Positions 1 to 7,530 of a stretch of DNA of 64,000 nucleotides are shown one piece after another. Position numbers and translations under genes: made by a program. Source of the stretch: Gemmatimonadota bacterium (lineage in GTDB: Bacteria; JAAXHH01); NCBI GenBank assembly GCA_009841265.1, contig VXMB01000007.1:660173-724172 (forward strand), given 5' to 3'. The notes beneath the pieces were generated by a model. That model saw nothing but the letters and a program-made list of their open reading frames with translations. It ran no database searches and was not told the DNA's origin. Within the stretch, counting starts at the first letter, position 1. The number at the start of each line of letters is the position of its first letter.

Positions 1-184
1 AAAGCCCGTCCCGCGTCCTGGTCAACCCGTCTCTCAGTCTGCGTACTACTCCCAGCATGCCCTGGTCTCCGAATTCCTCTTGTGTTGACCGGCTGCCCGG
101 CCGGACCGCATACAAAAAACCGGGAGTGCGTCGATCGGCCTTCCCGGCTTTCGTTGAATATCCGTCCTACGTTTATCGAGCCGG

Positions 185-222
185 GCCTGGCTGCATCGGC
201 CGCGCCTGGCTGCATCGGCCGC
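185..222. repeat. 19-bp tandem repeat (two copies) after trxA
   Basis: Two identical 19-bp units lie head to tail at 185-203 and 204-222. The array begins 6 bp beyond the stop codon of the minus-strand thioredoxin gene. The rest of 1-228 shows no gene that I can support. Confidence 0.9.
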
Positions 223-228
223 GCTTGA

Positions 229-552
229 TTACAGGTGGCCGTCGATCTTTTCGGCGAGTTGCTGCTTGGGGAGCGCGCCGATGATCCGATCCACCTCGGC
301 GCCGTCCTTGAAGATCAGGAGGCTCGGTATGCTCCGAATGCCGAAACGGGTGGCCGCTTCCCGGTTCTCGTCCACGTCGACCTTGACGACTTTCAGGCGT
401 CCGTCGTAATCGCCCGCGAGTTCCACCAGCGTGGGGGCGACGGCCTTGCAGGGCCCGCACCACTCCGCCCAGAAATCGACCAGTACGGGCGTGCTGCTTT
501 CAATGACCTCGGATTCGAATTGATCGTCCGTTATTGCTGTTGGCTGTGCCAC
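229..552 (-). CDS. trxA: Thioredoxin
   Basis: This encodes a cytosolic thioredoxin, the small dithiol reductant of ribonucleotide reductase, methionine sulfoxide reductases and other enzymes. The redox motif WCGPC follows the FWAEWCGPC context, and the cis-proline loop RSIPSLLIF comes later, as in the family. The reading frame extends to a GTG at 570. However, the sequence AAAGGAG lies inside that extension and is spaced 8 bases from a second GTG at 552, so I take 552 as the start. This gives 107 residues, close to the 108-109 of E. coli TrxA. It lies about 107 bp downstream of the sigma-54 activator pair on the same strand and could be transcribed separately. A tandem repeat follows its stop. 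Confidence 0.95.
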   Translation of the reverse strand: MAQPTAITDDQFESEVIESSTPVLVDFWAEWCGPCKAVAPTLVELAGDYDGRLKVVKVDVDENREAATRFGIRSIPSLLIFKDGAEVDRIIGALPKQQLAEKIDGHL

Positions 553-658
553 TTTCGCTGCTCCTTTCACGGTGATGTATGTAAATCGCTCCCAGCCAAA
601 TTCGGTGTTTCAAGGGCGATTTGTCAAGCATTTTCGCACCGCGAATCACCGGATGGGA

Positions 659-2269
659 TCAGGCGTATTCGTCCAGGCCGTAGTCCCTGATCTTGCGGTA
701 GATGGACCGCTCGCTGATGCCGAGCTCCCGCGCGGCCCGGCCCCGGTGCCCCTCGTTTCGCTCGAGCGCGCGGCGTATGGCCTCCCGCTCCCAGTCTTCC
801 ATGGAACGCAACCGGTCCAGTCCGGCATCGGCCGGCACGGCCTCGGCCGGGACCACCTCGGCCGGCCGTTCGAAACCAGACTCCGCGTCGTCGTGAGACG
901 GTTCGACGTACTGTTCTGCTCCCGAAGGGGGTTTTCCGAGTTCCTGCTCCGCTTCCGCGGGGGGCGGCAACTGAAAACGTTCGGGAAGCTGTTCCGGACC
1001 CCGGCCGAGGGCCGTGGAGATCTTGGCCGGGAGTTCGTGGATGGCGGTCAGGATCTGCCAGAGGATCTTGTAGAACATCTCGCGGTCCATGTCCTGCGGG
1101 TCGCGGTTCTGGGGGACCGGCAGGGTCCGGTTCGCCATGGGCGGCGTGTAGATGCTGTCCGGCAGGTCTTCCGCGTCGATCCTGGCCTTGCCGGAAGTCA
1201 CCACCAGTGATTCGACGAGGTGTCGCAGTTCCCGTATGTTGCCCGGCCATTCGTAGTCGGAGAGGGCCGCCAGGGCTTCCTCCGTGAAGACGGGAGGGGG
1301 CGCGCCGGGCTTCCCGGGGGCGTGCCGCATGAAGTGGCCGATCAGCCTGGGGATGTCGTCGCGGCGCTCCCGCAGGGCGGGCAGATGGATATGCACGGCG
1401 TTGAGCCGGTAGTACAGGTCCTGGCGGAACGTTCCGTCGTGGATGTCCCCGGAGAGGTCCCGGTTGGTCGACGCGATGAGGCGGACGTCGGTCTTCACCG
1501 GCGTCGAGCCGCCAACGCGGATGAACTCCTGCTGCTCCAGGACGCGCAACAGCTTTACCTGGGTCGAACGGGGCATGTCGCCGATTTCATCGAGGAGCAG
1601 CGTGCCGCCGTGCGCCTGTTCGAAGTACCCCTTCCGTTGGCCCTTGGCGTCCGTAAATGCGCCTTTTTCGTGACCGAACAGTTCGCTTTCCAGCACCCCT
1701 TCGGCGATGGCGCCGCAGTTGATGGGAATGAAAGGGCCGTCAGGCCGGTCGCTGTAATGATGGATCGCCCGGGCGAATCCCTCCTTGCCGGTGCCGCTTT
1801 CTCCCGTGAGCAGGACCTGGATCCCCGTGGGCGCCACCTGGAGCACCGAATCCATGGCGGCGATGAAGCGCTCATTCTTGCCAAGGAGCTGGAACCGTTG
1901 GTGGAACTCCCGCCGGAGGTCCAGCATGCGCATTTTCGTGAGCAGTTCTTCGGCGTCGACGGGCTTCTCGATATAGTCGCTGACGTCCAGTTGGCGGAAC
2001 TGCCGGGGAGGCTCATGCTGCCGGGTGGTGAGCATGATATCGGTGTCGGGGTGCTTCGCCGAAAGGGTGCGTATCAGCTGCTCCGGATCGGCGTCGCTCA
2101 GGGCGAGATCGACGAAGACGACATCCGGCGGGTCCGTCCTCGCCGCGCGCAACGCCTCGGCCGCGGCGCCGGTCTCCAGCACGTCGTAACCCGCATTGCG
2201 CAGGATGCTCGCCGCGTGACGCCGGCTGTCCGTTTCACCGTCGACGATCAGTATCGACCGACCTTCCAA
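659..2269 (-). CDS. Sigma-54-dependent response regulator (NtrC-type)
   Basis: This 536-residue protein has a receiver domain (about 1-120), an AAA+ domain (about 130-365) and a Fis-type helix-turn-helix at the C-terminus (about 490-536). The AAA+ Walker A is GESGTGKE (156-163), and the arginine/sensor segments are normal. The phospho-acceptor would be D54 with K102, but the acidic pair reads D10-G11, so one metal-binding acid is missing. The sigma-54 contact loop is GAFTDA (203-208) rather than GAFTGA. An unusually long proline- and acid-rich linker (about 370-485) separates AAA+ and HTH. It lies 21 bp downstream of a second activator of the same build. No sensor kinase is nearby, so the signal is unknown. 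Confidence 0.93.
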   Translation of the reverse strand: MEGRSILIVDGETDSRRHAASILRNAGYDVLETGAAAEALRAARTDPPDVVFVDLALSDADPEQLIRTLSAKHPDTDIMLTTRQHEPPRQFRQLDVSDYIEKPVDAEELLTKMRMLDLRREFHQRFQLLGKNERFIAAMDSVLQVAPTGIQVLLTGESGTGKEGFARAIHHYSDRPDGPFIPINCGAIAEGVLESELFGHEKGAFTDAKGQRKGYFEQAHGGTLLLDEIGDMPRSTQVKLLRVLEQQEFIRVGGSTPVKTDVRLIASTNRDLSGDIHDGTFRQDLYYRLNAVHIHLPALRERRDDIPRLIGHFMRHAPGKPGAPPPVFTEEALAALSDYEWPGNIRELRHLVESLVVTSGKARIDAEDLPDSIYTPPMANRTLPVPQNRDPQDMDREMFYKILWQILTAIHELPAKISTALGRGPEQLPERFQLPPPAEAEQELGKPPSGAEQYVEPSHDDAESGFERPAEVVPAEAVPADAGLDRLRSMEDWEREAIRRALERNEGHRGRAARELGISERSIYRKIRDYGLDEYA

Positions 2270-2290
2270 ACCGGAACTCCTTGGCTGACG

Positions 2291-3946
2291 CTACTCCAGG
2301 TGATAGGCCTTTATTTTCCGAAAGAGGGTGCGCTGTCCGATTCGCAGGACCCGGGCGGTCCGCGCCTTGTTCCGTCCGCAGGCGGCCAGGGTCGCGGCGA
2401 TCAGTCTCCGTTCGCCTTCCTTCATCGTCATGCCTACCCGGATGTCCACACCGTCTTCGTCCTCGCCTTCCGCGGCGGATTGGCCGGACCGTTCGGGCAG
2501 GAATTCCGCCGGGATATCCTCCACGTCCAGCCCGTCCCCGTCGGCGAGCAATATCATGGTTTCCAGGCACCGTCTCAGCGACGCGCCGTCCGCCGACCAG
2601 TCGACGGCGGCCAGTACGGCCAGGGCCCGGTCGGTGACAGGCCGGACGGGCACGTGGCGCTGTTCGGCGATTTTCCCGGCCAGGTAGCGGATGAAGTCCG
2701 GCGACAGGTCGTCCGGCCGGTCCGGTACTTCGTTCAGCGGGACCGCCGTCGATTCCGGCTGGGTATGCCGTATGAATTCCGGGACGTCCGCCACGGTCAG
2801 GGTCTTTCCCGTACCCATGACGATCATGCCCTCAATGCAGTTCTCCAGTTGACGCACGTTCCCGGGCCAGTGGTAGGTGGACAGCAGTTCCAGGGCCTGC
2901 GGGTCGATACGCTCGATCGGCTTATTCTCCCGTTCGCCGAACCGGCGGATGCAGTGGTCGATCAGCAGCGGGAGATCCTCTTTCCGTTCCCGCAGGGGCG
3001 GCAGGGAAAGGGTCACCACGCGCAGCCGGTAATAGAGGTCTTCCCGGAAGCGTCCGCTTTCTATCTCGGCTTCGAGGTCGCGGTTCGTCGCCGCGATGAC
3101 CCGGGTGTCCGTCTTTAGCCAGTTTCCGCTGCCCACCCGCTGGAACTTGCGTTCCTGGAGGACGCGCAGCAGCTTCACCTGGGTGGAAGGCGCGAGTTCA
3201 CCCACCTCGTCGAGGAAGAGTGTGCCTCCGTCGGCCAGTTCGAACCGGCCCCTGTAGGTCTTGACCGCGTTCGTGAAAGCGCCTTTCTCGTGGCCGAACA
3301 GTTCGCTCTCGATCACCCCTTCCGACAGGGCGTTGCAGAAGACGGGCACGAAGGACCTGTTCCTCCGGGAACTCGCGCGGTGGAGGGCGTGGGCCACCAG
3401 TTCCTTGCCCGTGCCGCTCTCGCCGAAGATGAGTACCGTGGACTGGGTATCGGCGATCTGGAGGATCTGCTCCCGTATACGCTGCATGGACGCGGACCGC
3501 CCCACGATGTTCTCGAATCCGTACCGGGTGTCGAGCTGGTGTAACAACTCCTGATTTTCCTGCACGATGCGCTGGCGGTCCAGGATCTTCTCGATTTCCG
3601 CCGCGAGCTTCTCCACGTACACGGGTTTTTCGAGTACGTCGTACGCCCCCTCCTTCATGGCGGCCACGGCCAGGCCCATAGATCCGGGGTCCGTCATCAG
3701 GATAACGCCCACCTCGGGATTCCTGCCCAAGGCGACGCCCATCAGGCGCAGTCCTTCGATTCCGGGGGCGTTCAGGTCCGAGATGATGACGTTCGGGGAT
3801 TCCGCCGCCAGGACGTTGAGCGCCTGGTCGCTGTTCTCCACGGCGATTACGCGGTGATCCAGCTGGGTCAGGCCGTAGTGTTTCTCGTCCCGGTTACGGG
3901 AGGAACCTTCAACCAGCAGGATGACCGATTCTGTCGGACTGTTCAT
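2291..3946 (-). CDS. Sigma-54-dependent response regulator with degenerate receiver
   Basis: This 551-residue protein has a receiver-like domain (about 1-125), an AAA+ domain (about 145-375) and a C-terminal Fis-type HTH (about 505-551). Walker A is GESGTGKE (175-182). D57 and K107 of the receiver are kept. The acidic pair at the end of the first strand is replaced by E13-G14, so Mg2+-dependent phosphorylation may be weakened or lost. The sigma-54 loop is GAFTNA (222-227). A second partial AAA-lid-like stretch is visible at about 430-480. It is the upstream member of a two-activator transcription unit. Paralogy with the next gene is evident from shared order and motifs. Confidence 0.93.
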   Translation of the reverse strand: MNSPTESVILLVEGSSRNRDEKHYGLTQLDHRVIAVENSDQALNVLAAESPNVIISDLNAPGIEGLRLMGVALGRNPEVGVILMTDPGSMGLAVAAMKEGAYDVLEKPVYVEKLAAEIEKILDRQRIVQENQELLHQLDTRYGFENIVGRSASMQRIREQILQIADTQSTVLIFGESGTGKELVAHALHRASSRRNRSFVPVFCNALSEGVIESELFGHEKGAFTNAVKTYRGRFELADGGTLFLDEVGELAPSTQVKLLRVLQERKFQRVGSGNWLKTDTRVIAATNRDLEAEIESGRFREDLYYRLRVVTLSLPPLRERKEDLPLLIDHCIRRFGERENKPIERIDPQALELLSTYHWPGNVRQLENCIEGMIVMGTGKTLTVADVPEFIRHTQPESTAVPLNEVPDRPDDLSPDFIRYLAGKIAEQRHVPVRPVTDRALAVLAAVDWSADGASLRRCLETMILLADGDGLDVEDIPAEFLPERSGQSAAEGEDEDGVDIRVGMTMKEGERRLIAATLAACGRNKARTARVLRIGQRTLFRKIKAYHLE

Positions 3947-4079
3947 GGTATCTGGATCGGGAGGAAAAGGTCAGGTTGACGGGGCTTCAAGCCGGGCGGC
4001 CGCTTCCGATTCGGCGTCCACTCGAAATTAAGCCAGGGCCCGGTCGCTGTCAAACGTTAAACCGGGCGTCCGGGCGGCG

Positions 4080-4829
4080 TCAGGGAAGCGGTTGGGCCGA
4101 TACCTGGTAGGCGGGCATGACCCACATTTCGGGTATGACCACGCGGGCAGGCTGGCACAGCACGAAAACGACGGTGTCCGCGATGTCTTCGGGGGTGAGC
4201 ATCAGGGACAGGCGCTTCTCCGACACGGGTTGGGGCCGGTTCTTGAGAATGGGCGTTTTCACCTCGCCGGGCAGGATGGCGCTGGCGCGAAGCCCGAATT
4301 CGGCGGCTTCCAGGTTGATCGAATGGGTCAGCGACACCATGCCGTGCTTGGACGCGCAGTAGGCGGCCCCGCCGAGGAGGGACACCTGGCGTCCGGCCAT
4401 GGACGCGACATTGATGACGGTGCCTTCACCCCGTGCCTTCATGGGTTCGTAGACCGCGCGGAAACAGTTGAACGCGCCCGTGAGATTGATGTCGACCACG
4501 CGGTCCCAGTCTTCCACCGACATTTCGGTTGCCGTGCGCAGGGGCGTATTGACGCCCGCGTTGTTCACCAGGATCGACACGGTGCTTAGCTGATCAACCG
4601 CCCGGGATATCGCCGTGTCGATCTGATCCCGGTCAGTCACGTCCATGGGGGCGATGACCGCACGCCGCCCCGCGGCCTCCACCTCTTCGGCGACGGACGC
4701 AAGGGGCTCGCTCCGCCGGCTGGAAAGGATCACGTCCGAGCCTTCCCGGGCCAGGGCCAGCGCGATGCCGCGTCCGATGCCGGAACCCGCGCCGGTGATC
4801 CAGGCCACCTGTCCCTCGAGTCTGTTCAT
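4080..4829 (-). CDS. Short-chain dehydrogenase/reductase
   Basis: This is a classical SDR of 249 residues: NAD(P)-binding TGAGSGIG (12-19), NNAG (89-92), catalytic S143, Y157 and K161 in the YCASK motif. The substrate cannot be told from sequence. The open frame continues upstream to 5396, but that extension overlaps the acetamidase gene in another frame and is not protein-like. An ATG at 4829 has GGAG six bases ahead, which fixes the start. It is 32 bp downstream of the acetamidase gene on the same strand, suggesting a small catabolic operon. The proline-rich C-terminus after about residue 225 is short and variable. Confidence 0.9.
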   Translation of the reverse strand: MNRLEGQVAWITGAGSGIGRGIALALAREGSDVILSSRRSEPLASVAEEVEAAGRRAVIAPMDVTDRDQIDTAISRAVDQLSTVSILVNNAGVNTPLRTATEMSVEDWDRVVDINLTGAFNCFRAVYEPMKARGEGTVINVASMAGRQVSLLGGAAYCASKHGMVSLTHSINLEAAEFGLRASAILPGEVKTPILKNRPQPVSEKRLSLMLTPEDIADTVVFVLCQPARVVIPEMWVMPAYQVSAQPLP

Positions 4830-4861
4830 GATACGCTCCGTTCTATGCGCTCTGCAGTCGG

Positions 4862-5830
4862 TCAGGCTTCGTCGAGTTCGTCGTGTACCGACCGGGTGTC
4901 GATGTCCAGGCCGCGAAGCAGGTCTTTCCTGACCTTGCACACCATGGTATAGGCGGGATCGAACACATTCCCCATGTCGTACTCGACGCACTGGCCGAGC
5001 AGCGTGTGCGCCGCCCTGGGATCGAGACCGTAGTCGGCCTGCAGCCAGCGCAGCATTTCGGTGGTCGCGTGCTGGACGCACTGGTCGAGTGGCCGGGCGT
5101 TGCCCGCCGTGAAAAGGTATTCCGCGTTCTCGCCACGGGGCCAGGCGCTTTGCTTTCCCTTGAGCACCCTGAAGGTGAACTGCACGTCGAAGGAGATCTC
5201 GACGCCCGTGCCGACGATCTCTCCGTCGCCCTGCACCGCGTGGCCGTCGCCGATGTGGAACAGGGCGCCGGGCGCGAACACGGGAAAGTACGCGGTGACG
5301 CCTTCCACAAATCCCCGGTAGTCCATGTTTCCCCCGTGGCTGGCGGACGTGGCCGTCGAGATCGCCTGTCCCTTGTCCGGCGCCACGCCGAAACATCCCG
5401 TCATGGGCGCCAGGGGCAGGGACATCCGTCCGAGCCGGGTGTCGTCCGGGTCGACCAGCGTGACCGTTCGCCGCTCCAGGTCGATTTCCCAGCGGCAGAG
5501 GTCGTCCCGGCTTTCGATCTCCCCTGCGGTCTCCCGCACGTAATCGGGATCGAGCACATTGGGCGCTACGAGCGGACGGGTCCAGCCGAAGGGGCGGTTG
5601 GGCGTCAGCCGGTCCAGGTGCACGGCGAGTGTGTCGCCCGGTTCGGCGCCTTCGACGTGAAAGGGGCCCGTCTGTGGATTGCCCGGAGGCGTCACGGGCT
5701 TGTCGGAGCGGTCCTTCCCCCGGGCGTCGACCGTCGACGTGACAACGGTATCCCCGTCCTTCACGCGCAGGACGGGTTCATGGGAACCCATGGTGGTATG
5801 GTAGCGGGCGGGCTCGAAGTGGTGGACCAT
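4862..5830 (-). CDS. Acetamidase/formamidase family protein
   Basis: This belongs to the FmdA/AmdA family, which hydrolyses short amides such as formamide or acetamide to the acid and ammonia. Family-typical segments are present: the N-terminal GDTVV, the PGDTLAVHL strand, the MTGCFGVAP stretch and the HIGDGHAVQGDGE metal-site region. The frame opens at 5857, but GGGAG precedes an ATG at 5830 by five bases, giving 322 residues, slightly shorter than characterised formamidases. There is no signal peptide, so it should be cytosolic. The SDR gene follows at 32 bp. Exact amide substrate is unknown. Confidence 0.88.
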   Translation of the reverse strand: MVHHFEPARYHTTMGSHEPVLRVKDGDTVVTSTVDARGKDRSDKPVTPPGNPQTGPFHVEGAEPGDTLAVHLDRLTPNRPFGWTRPLVAPNVLDPDYVRETAGEIESRDDLCRWEIDLERRTVTLVDPDDTRLGRMSLPLAPMTGCFGVAPDKGQAISTATSASHGGNMDYRGFVEGVTAYFPVFAPGALFHIGDGHAVQGDGEIVGTGVEISFDVQFTFRVLKGKQSAWPRGENAEYLFTAGNARPLDQCVQHATTEMLRWLQADYGLDPRAAHTLLGQCVEYDMGNVFDPAYTMVCKVRKDLLRGLDIDTRSVHDELDEA

Positions 5831-6057
5831 GATCACTCCCGGATTTCTGTACTGCACGAAACGGTGTCTGAGGCCTGGTTCCGCCGGTTAGAATAACGAT
5901 GGGCGGCGCGTACGGTCAAGGTGAATCCGGTTGTTTTCACGCTGCAGCTCCTCGACGGGATATCCCTTGACAGGACCGCGGCCGAAATCCATAAATAACA
6001 CAGCGTTCAAGTACACAGCGCCCACGTCCGATTTGCACCGATTCCGGATCACCGAGC

Positions 6058-6348
6058 ATGCCTATCCGCCCCTATGACGAGACCCTGGTCGGGCTGACGC
6101 CGGCGGGCGACAAGATCCATCACATCCTGCCCGAATTCCAGCGGACCCAGACGGGCTGCCCTCACGGCGTCGAGTTCTGGGTGGCCATACGCACAGTATC
6201 CCGGGATGACGAGCCGGTGATGCTGCAGTGGTGCATGTCGTGCCAGCAGGTGGAGGTCCTCGACCCGGAGGAATACGCCTGGCGGGCGCGCCTGGACGAG
6301 ATGCGGAGTGCAGGGGTGCGGGACCGGCCTGGACCGGACCGGGTGTAG
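6058..6348 (+). CDS. Small hypothetical protein with Cys/His pairs
   Basis: This 96-residue protein is not one I recognise. It has a CPHG motif near residue 38 and a CMSC motif near residue 60, a spacing that would suit a small metal site. It has no signal peptide or membrane segment. The ATG has only a weak purine run upstream. It ends 105 bp before the aminotransferase gene, and the interval contains a partial direct repeat. The codon pattern matches the GC-rich host genes, so I think it is real but cannot name a role. Confidence 0.55.
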   Translation: MPIRPYDETLVGLTPAGDKIHHILPEFQRTQTGCPHGVEFWVAIRTVSRDDEPVMLQWCMSCQQVEVLDPEEYAWRARLDEMRSAGVRDRPGPDRV

Positions 6349-6354
6349 AGGTTG

Positions 6355-6412
6355 ACGCGGCACACTGGACCGGTCGCGGGCATTAGCGGCGGGACGCGGC
6401 GCGCTGGACCGG
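6355..6412. repeat. Imperfect direct repeat after the 96-residue gene
   Basis: A roughly 20-bp unit of the form GACGCGGCRCRCTGGACCGG occurs at about 6355-6374 and again at about 6393-6412, starting a few bases after a stop codon. It lies in the gap before the aminotransferase gene. Confidence 0.7.
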
Positions 6413-6453
6413 ATCACGAATCGATTGTTCGACCATTCATAGGGAGCACGGGC

Positions 6454-7407
6454 ATGGCCAAGAAGACGAAAATGTGGGGCGAGGATCATTCAAAGTACAT
6501 CTGGCTGGACGGGGAACAGGTCCCCTGGGACCAGGGTACGGTACACGTAACGCAGGGACATATATTCGCCCACGCCATTTTCGAGGGGATCCGGGCCTAC
6601 TGGAACGACGACCAGGAAAAACTCTTCGTCTTCCGATTCAGGGAACACCTGGATCGCCTGTACCGGTCGATCAAGCTGATGCGCATGGAAACGCCTTACA
6701 CGCTGGAGGACGTGTGGAACGGCTCCCTCGAACTGTGCCGGGTCCACGGGTACCGGGAGGACGTCTACATATTCCCGACCGTGTATTTCTCGCCGGACGT
6801 GTATCTCAACAAGATGGCGGGTCCGGCCCACGTCTACGTCCACACCTTTGCCTACGGCTCCAACCTGCGCAGAAAGGACGGCGCCCGGTGCTCGGTCAGC
6901 TCCTGGACGCGCATTTCGGACAACACGCTCCCGGCCCGCATCAAGTGCTGGGCCAACTACCGCAACAGCGCCATCGCGTGGACGGACGCCACGCTGAAGG
7001 GCTTCGACGAAACGATCATGCTGAACAACCGCGGCAAGGTCTGTGAGGCGCCCGGCGCCTGCCTGATGATGATCCAGGACGGCGTCCTCATCACGCCGCC
7101 GGTGACGGCCGATATCCTGGTGAGTGTCACCCGGGATACCATATTGAGGATCGGGCGAGACGTCCTTGAGATGCCGGTTGTGGAGCGGGAGATCGACCGC
7201 ACGGAACTGTACACGGCCGACGAGGTTTTCCTGTGCGGGACGGGCGCGGAAGTCACGCCGGTCGCTTCGATCGACAATTACGACATCGGGGACGGATCCA
7301 TTGGTCCGTGCACGCAGCAGTTCCGCGAGGCCTACAACGGTCTCATCCGGGGGATCGACGAACGCTTCCCCGAGTGGCGCACCGACGTGCCGCTGCAATC
7401 TGCGTAG
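6454..7407 (+). CDS. ilvE: Branched-chain amino acid aminotransferase
   Basis: This is a fold-type IV PLP aminotransferase that interconverts branched-chain 2-oxo acids with valine, leucine and isoleucine. Expected landmarks are present: HIFAHAIFEGIRAYW near residues 36-50, the PLP lysine K164 in RIKCWANY, the phosphate-binding region CEAPGACL, and the late FLCGTGAEVTPV segment. The frame is open further upstream, but AGGGAG at 6441-6446 precedes the ATG at 6454 by seven bases, giving 317 residues, the usual family length. Some members of this fold are D-amino-acid aminotransferases or 4-amino-4-deoxychorismate lyases; the IFEGIRAYW motif favours IlvE. Confidence 0.93.
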   Translation: MAKKTKMWGEDHSKYIWLDGEQVPWDQGTVHVTQGHIFAHAIFEGIRAYWNDDQEKLFVFRFREHLDRLYRSIKLMRMETPYTLEDVWNGSLELCRVHGYREDVYIFPTVYFSPDVYLNKMAGPAHVYVHTFAYGSNLRRKDGARCSVSSWTRISDNTLPARIKCWANYRNSAIAWTDATLKGFDETIMLNNRGKVCEAPGACLMMIQDGVLITPPVTADILVSVTRDTILRIGRDVLEMPVVEREIDRTELYTADEVFLCGTGAEVTPVASIDNYDIGDGSIGPCTQQFREAYNGLIRGIDERFPEWRTDVPLQSA

Positions 7408-7530
7408 GCCAAGTCGGCGCCGGCGAGATCTCGCGCGGCTGATCCGGCCCGATACCAGCGAGACGCCGTCCTTCCATCCCGCAGGCCACAGTTTCAACCT
7501 TCGCTGCCTGTCAGGGTTTAACGGGGCTTG

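Noticed and set aside
4080..5396. 438-residue fusion ending in the SDR
   Set aside because: The N-terminal part is the acetamidase gene read in another frame; a ribosome site marks the SDR start at 4829.
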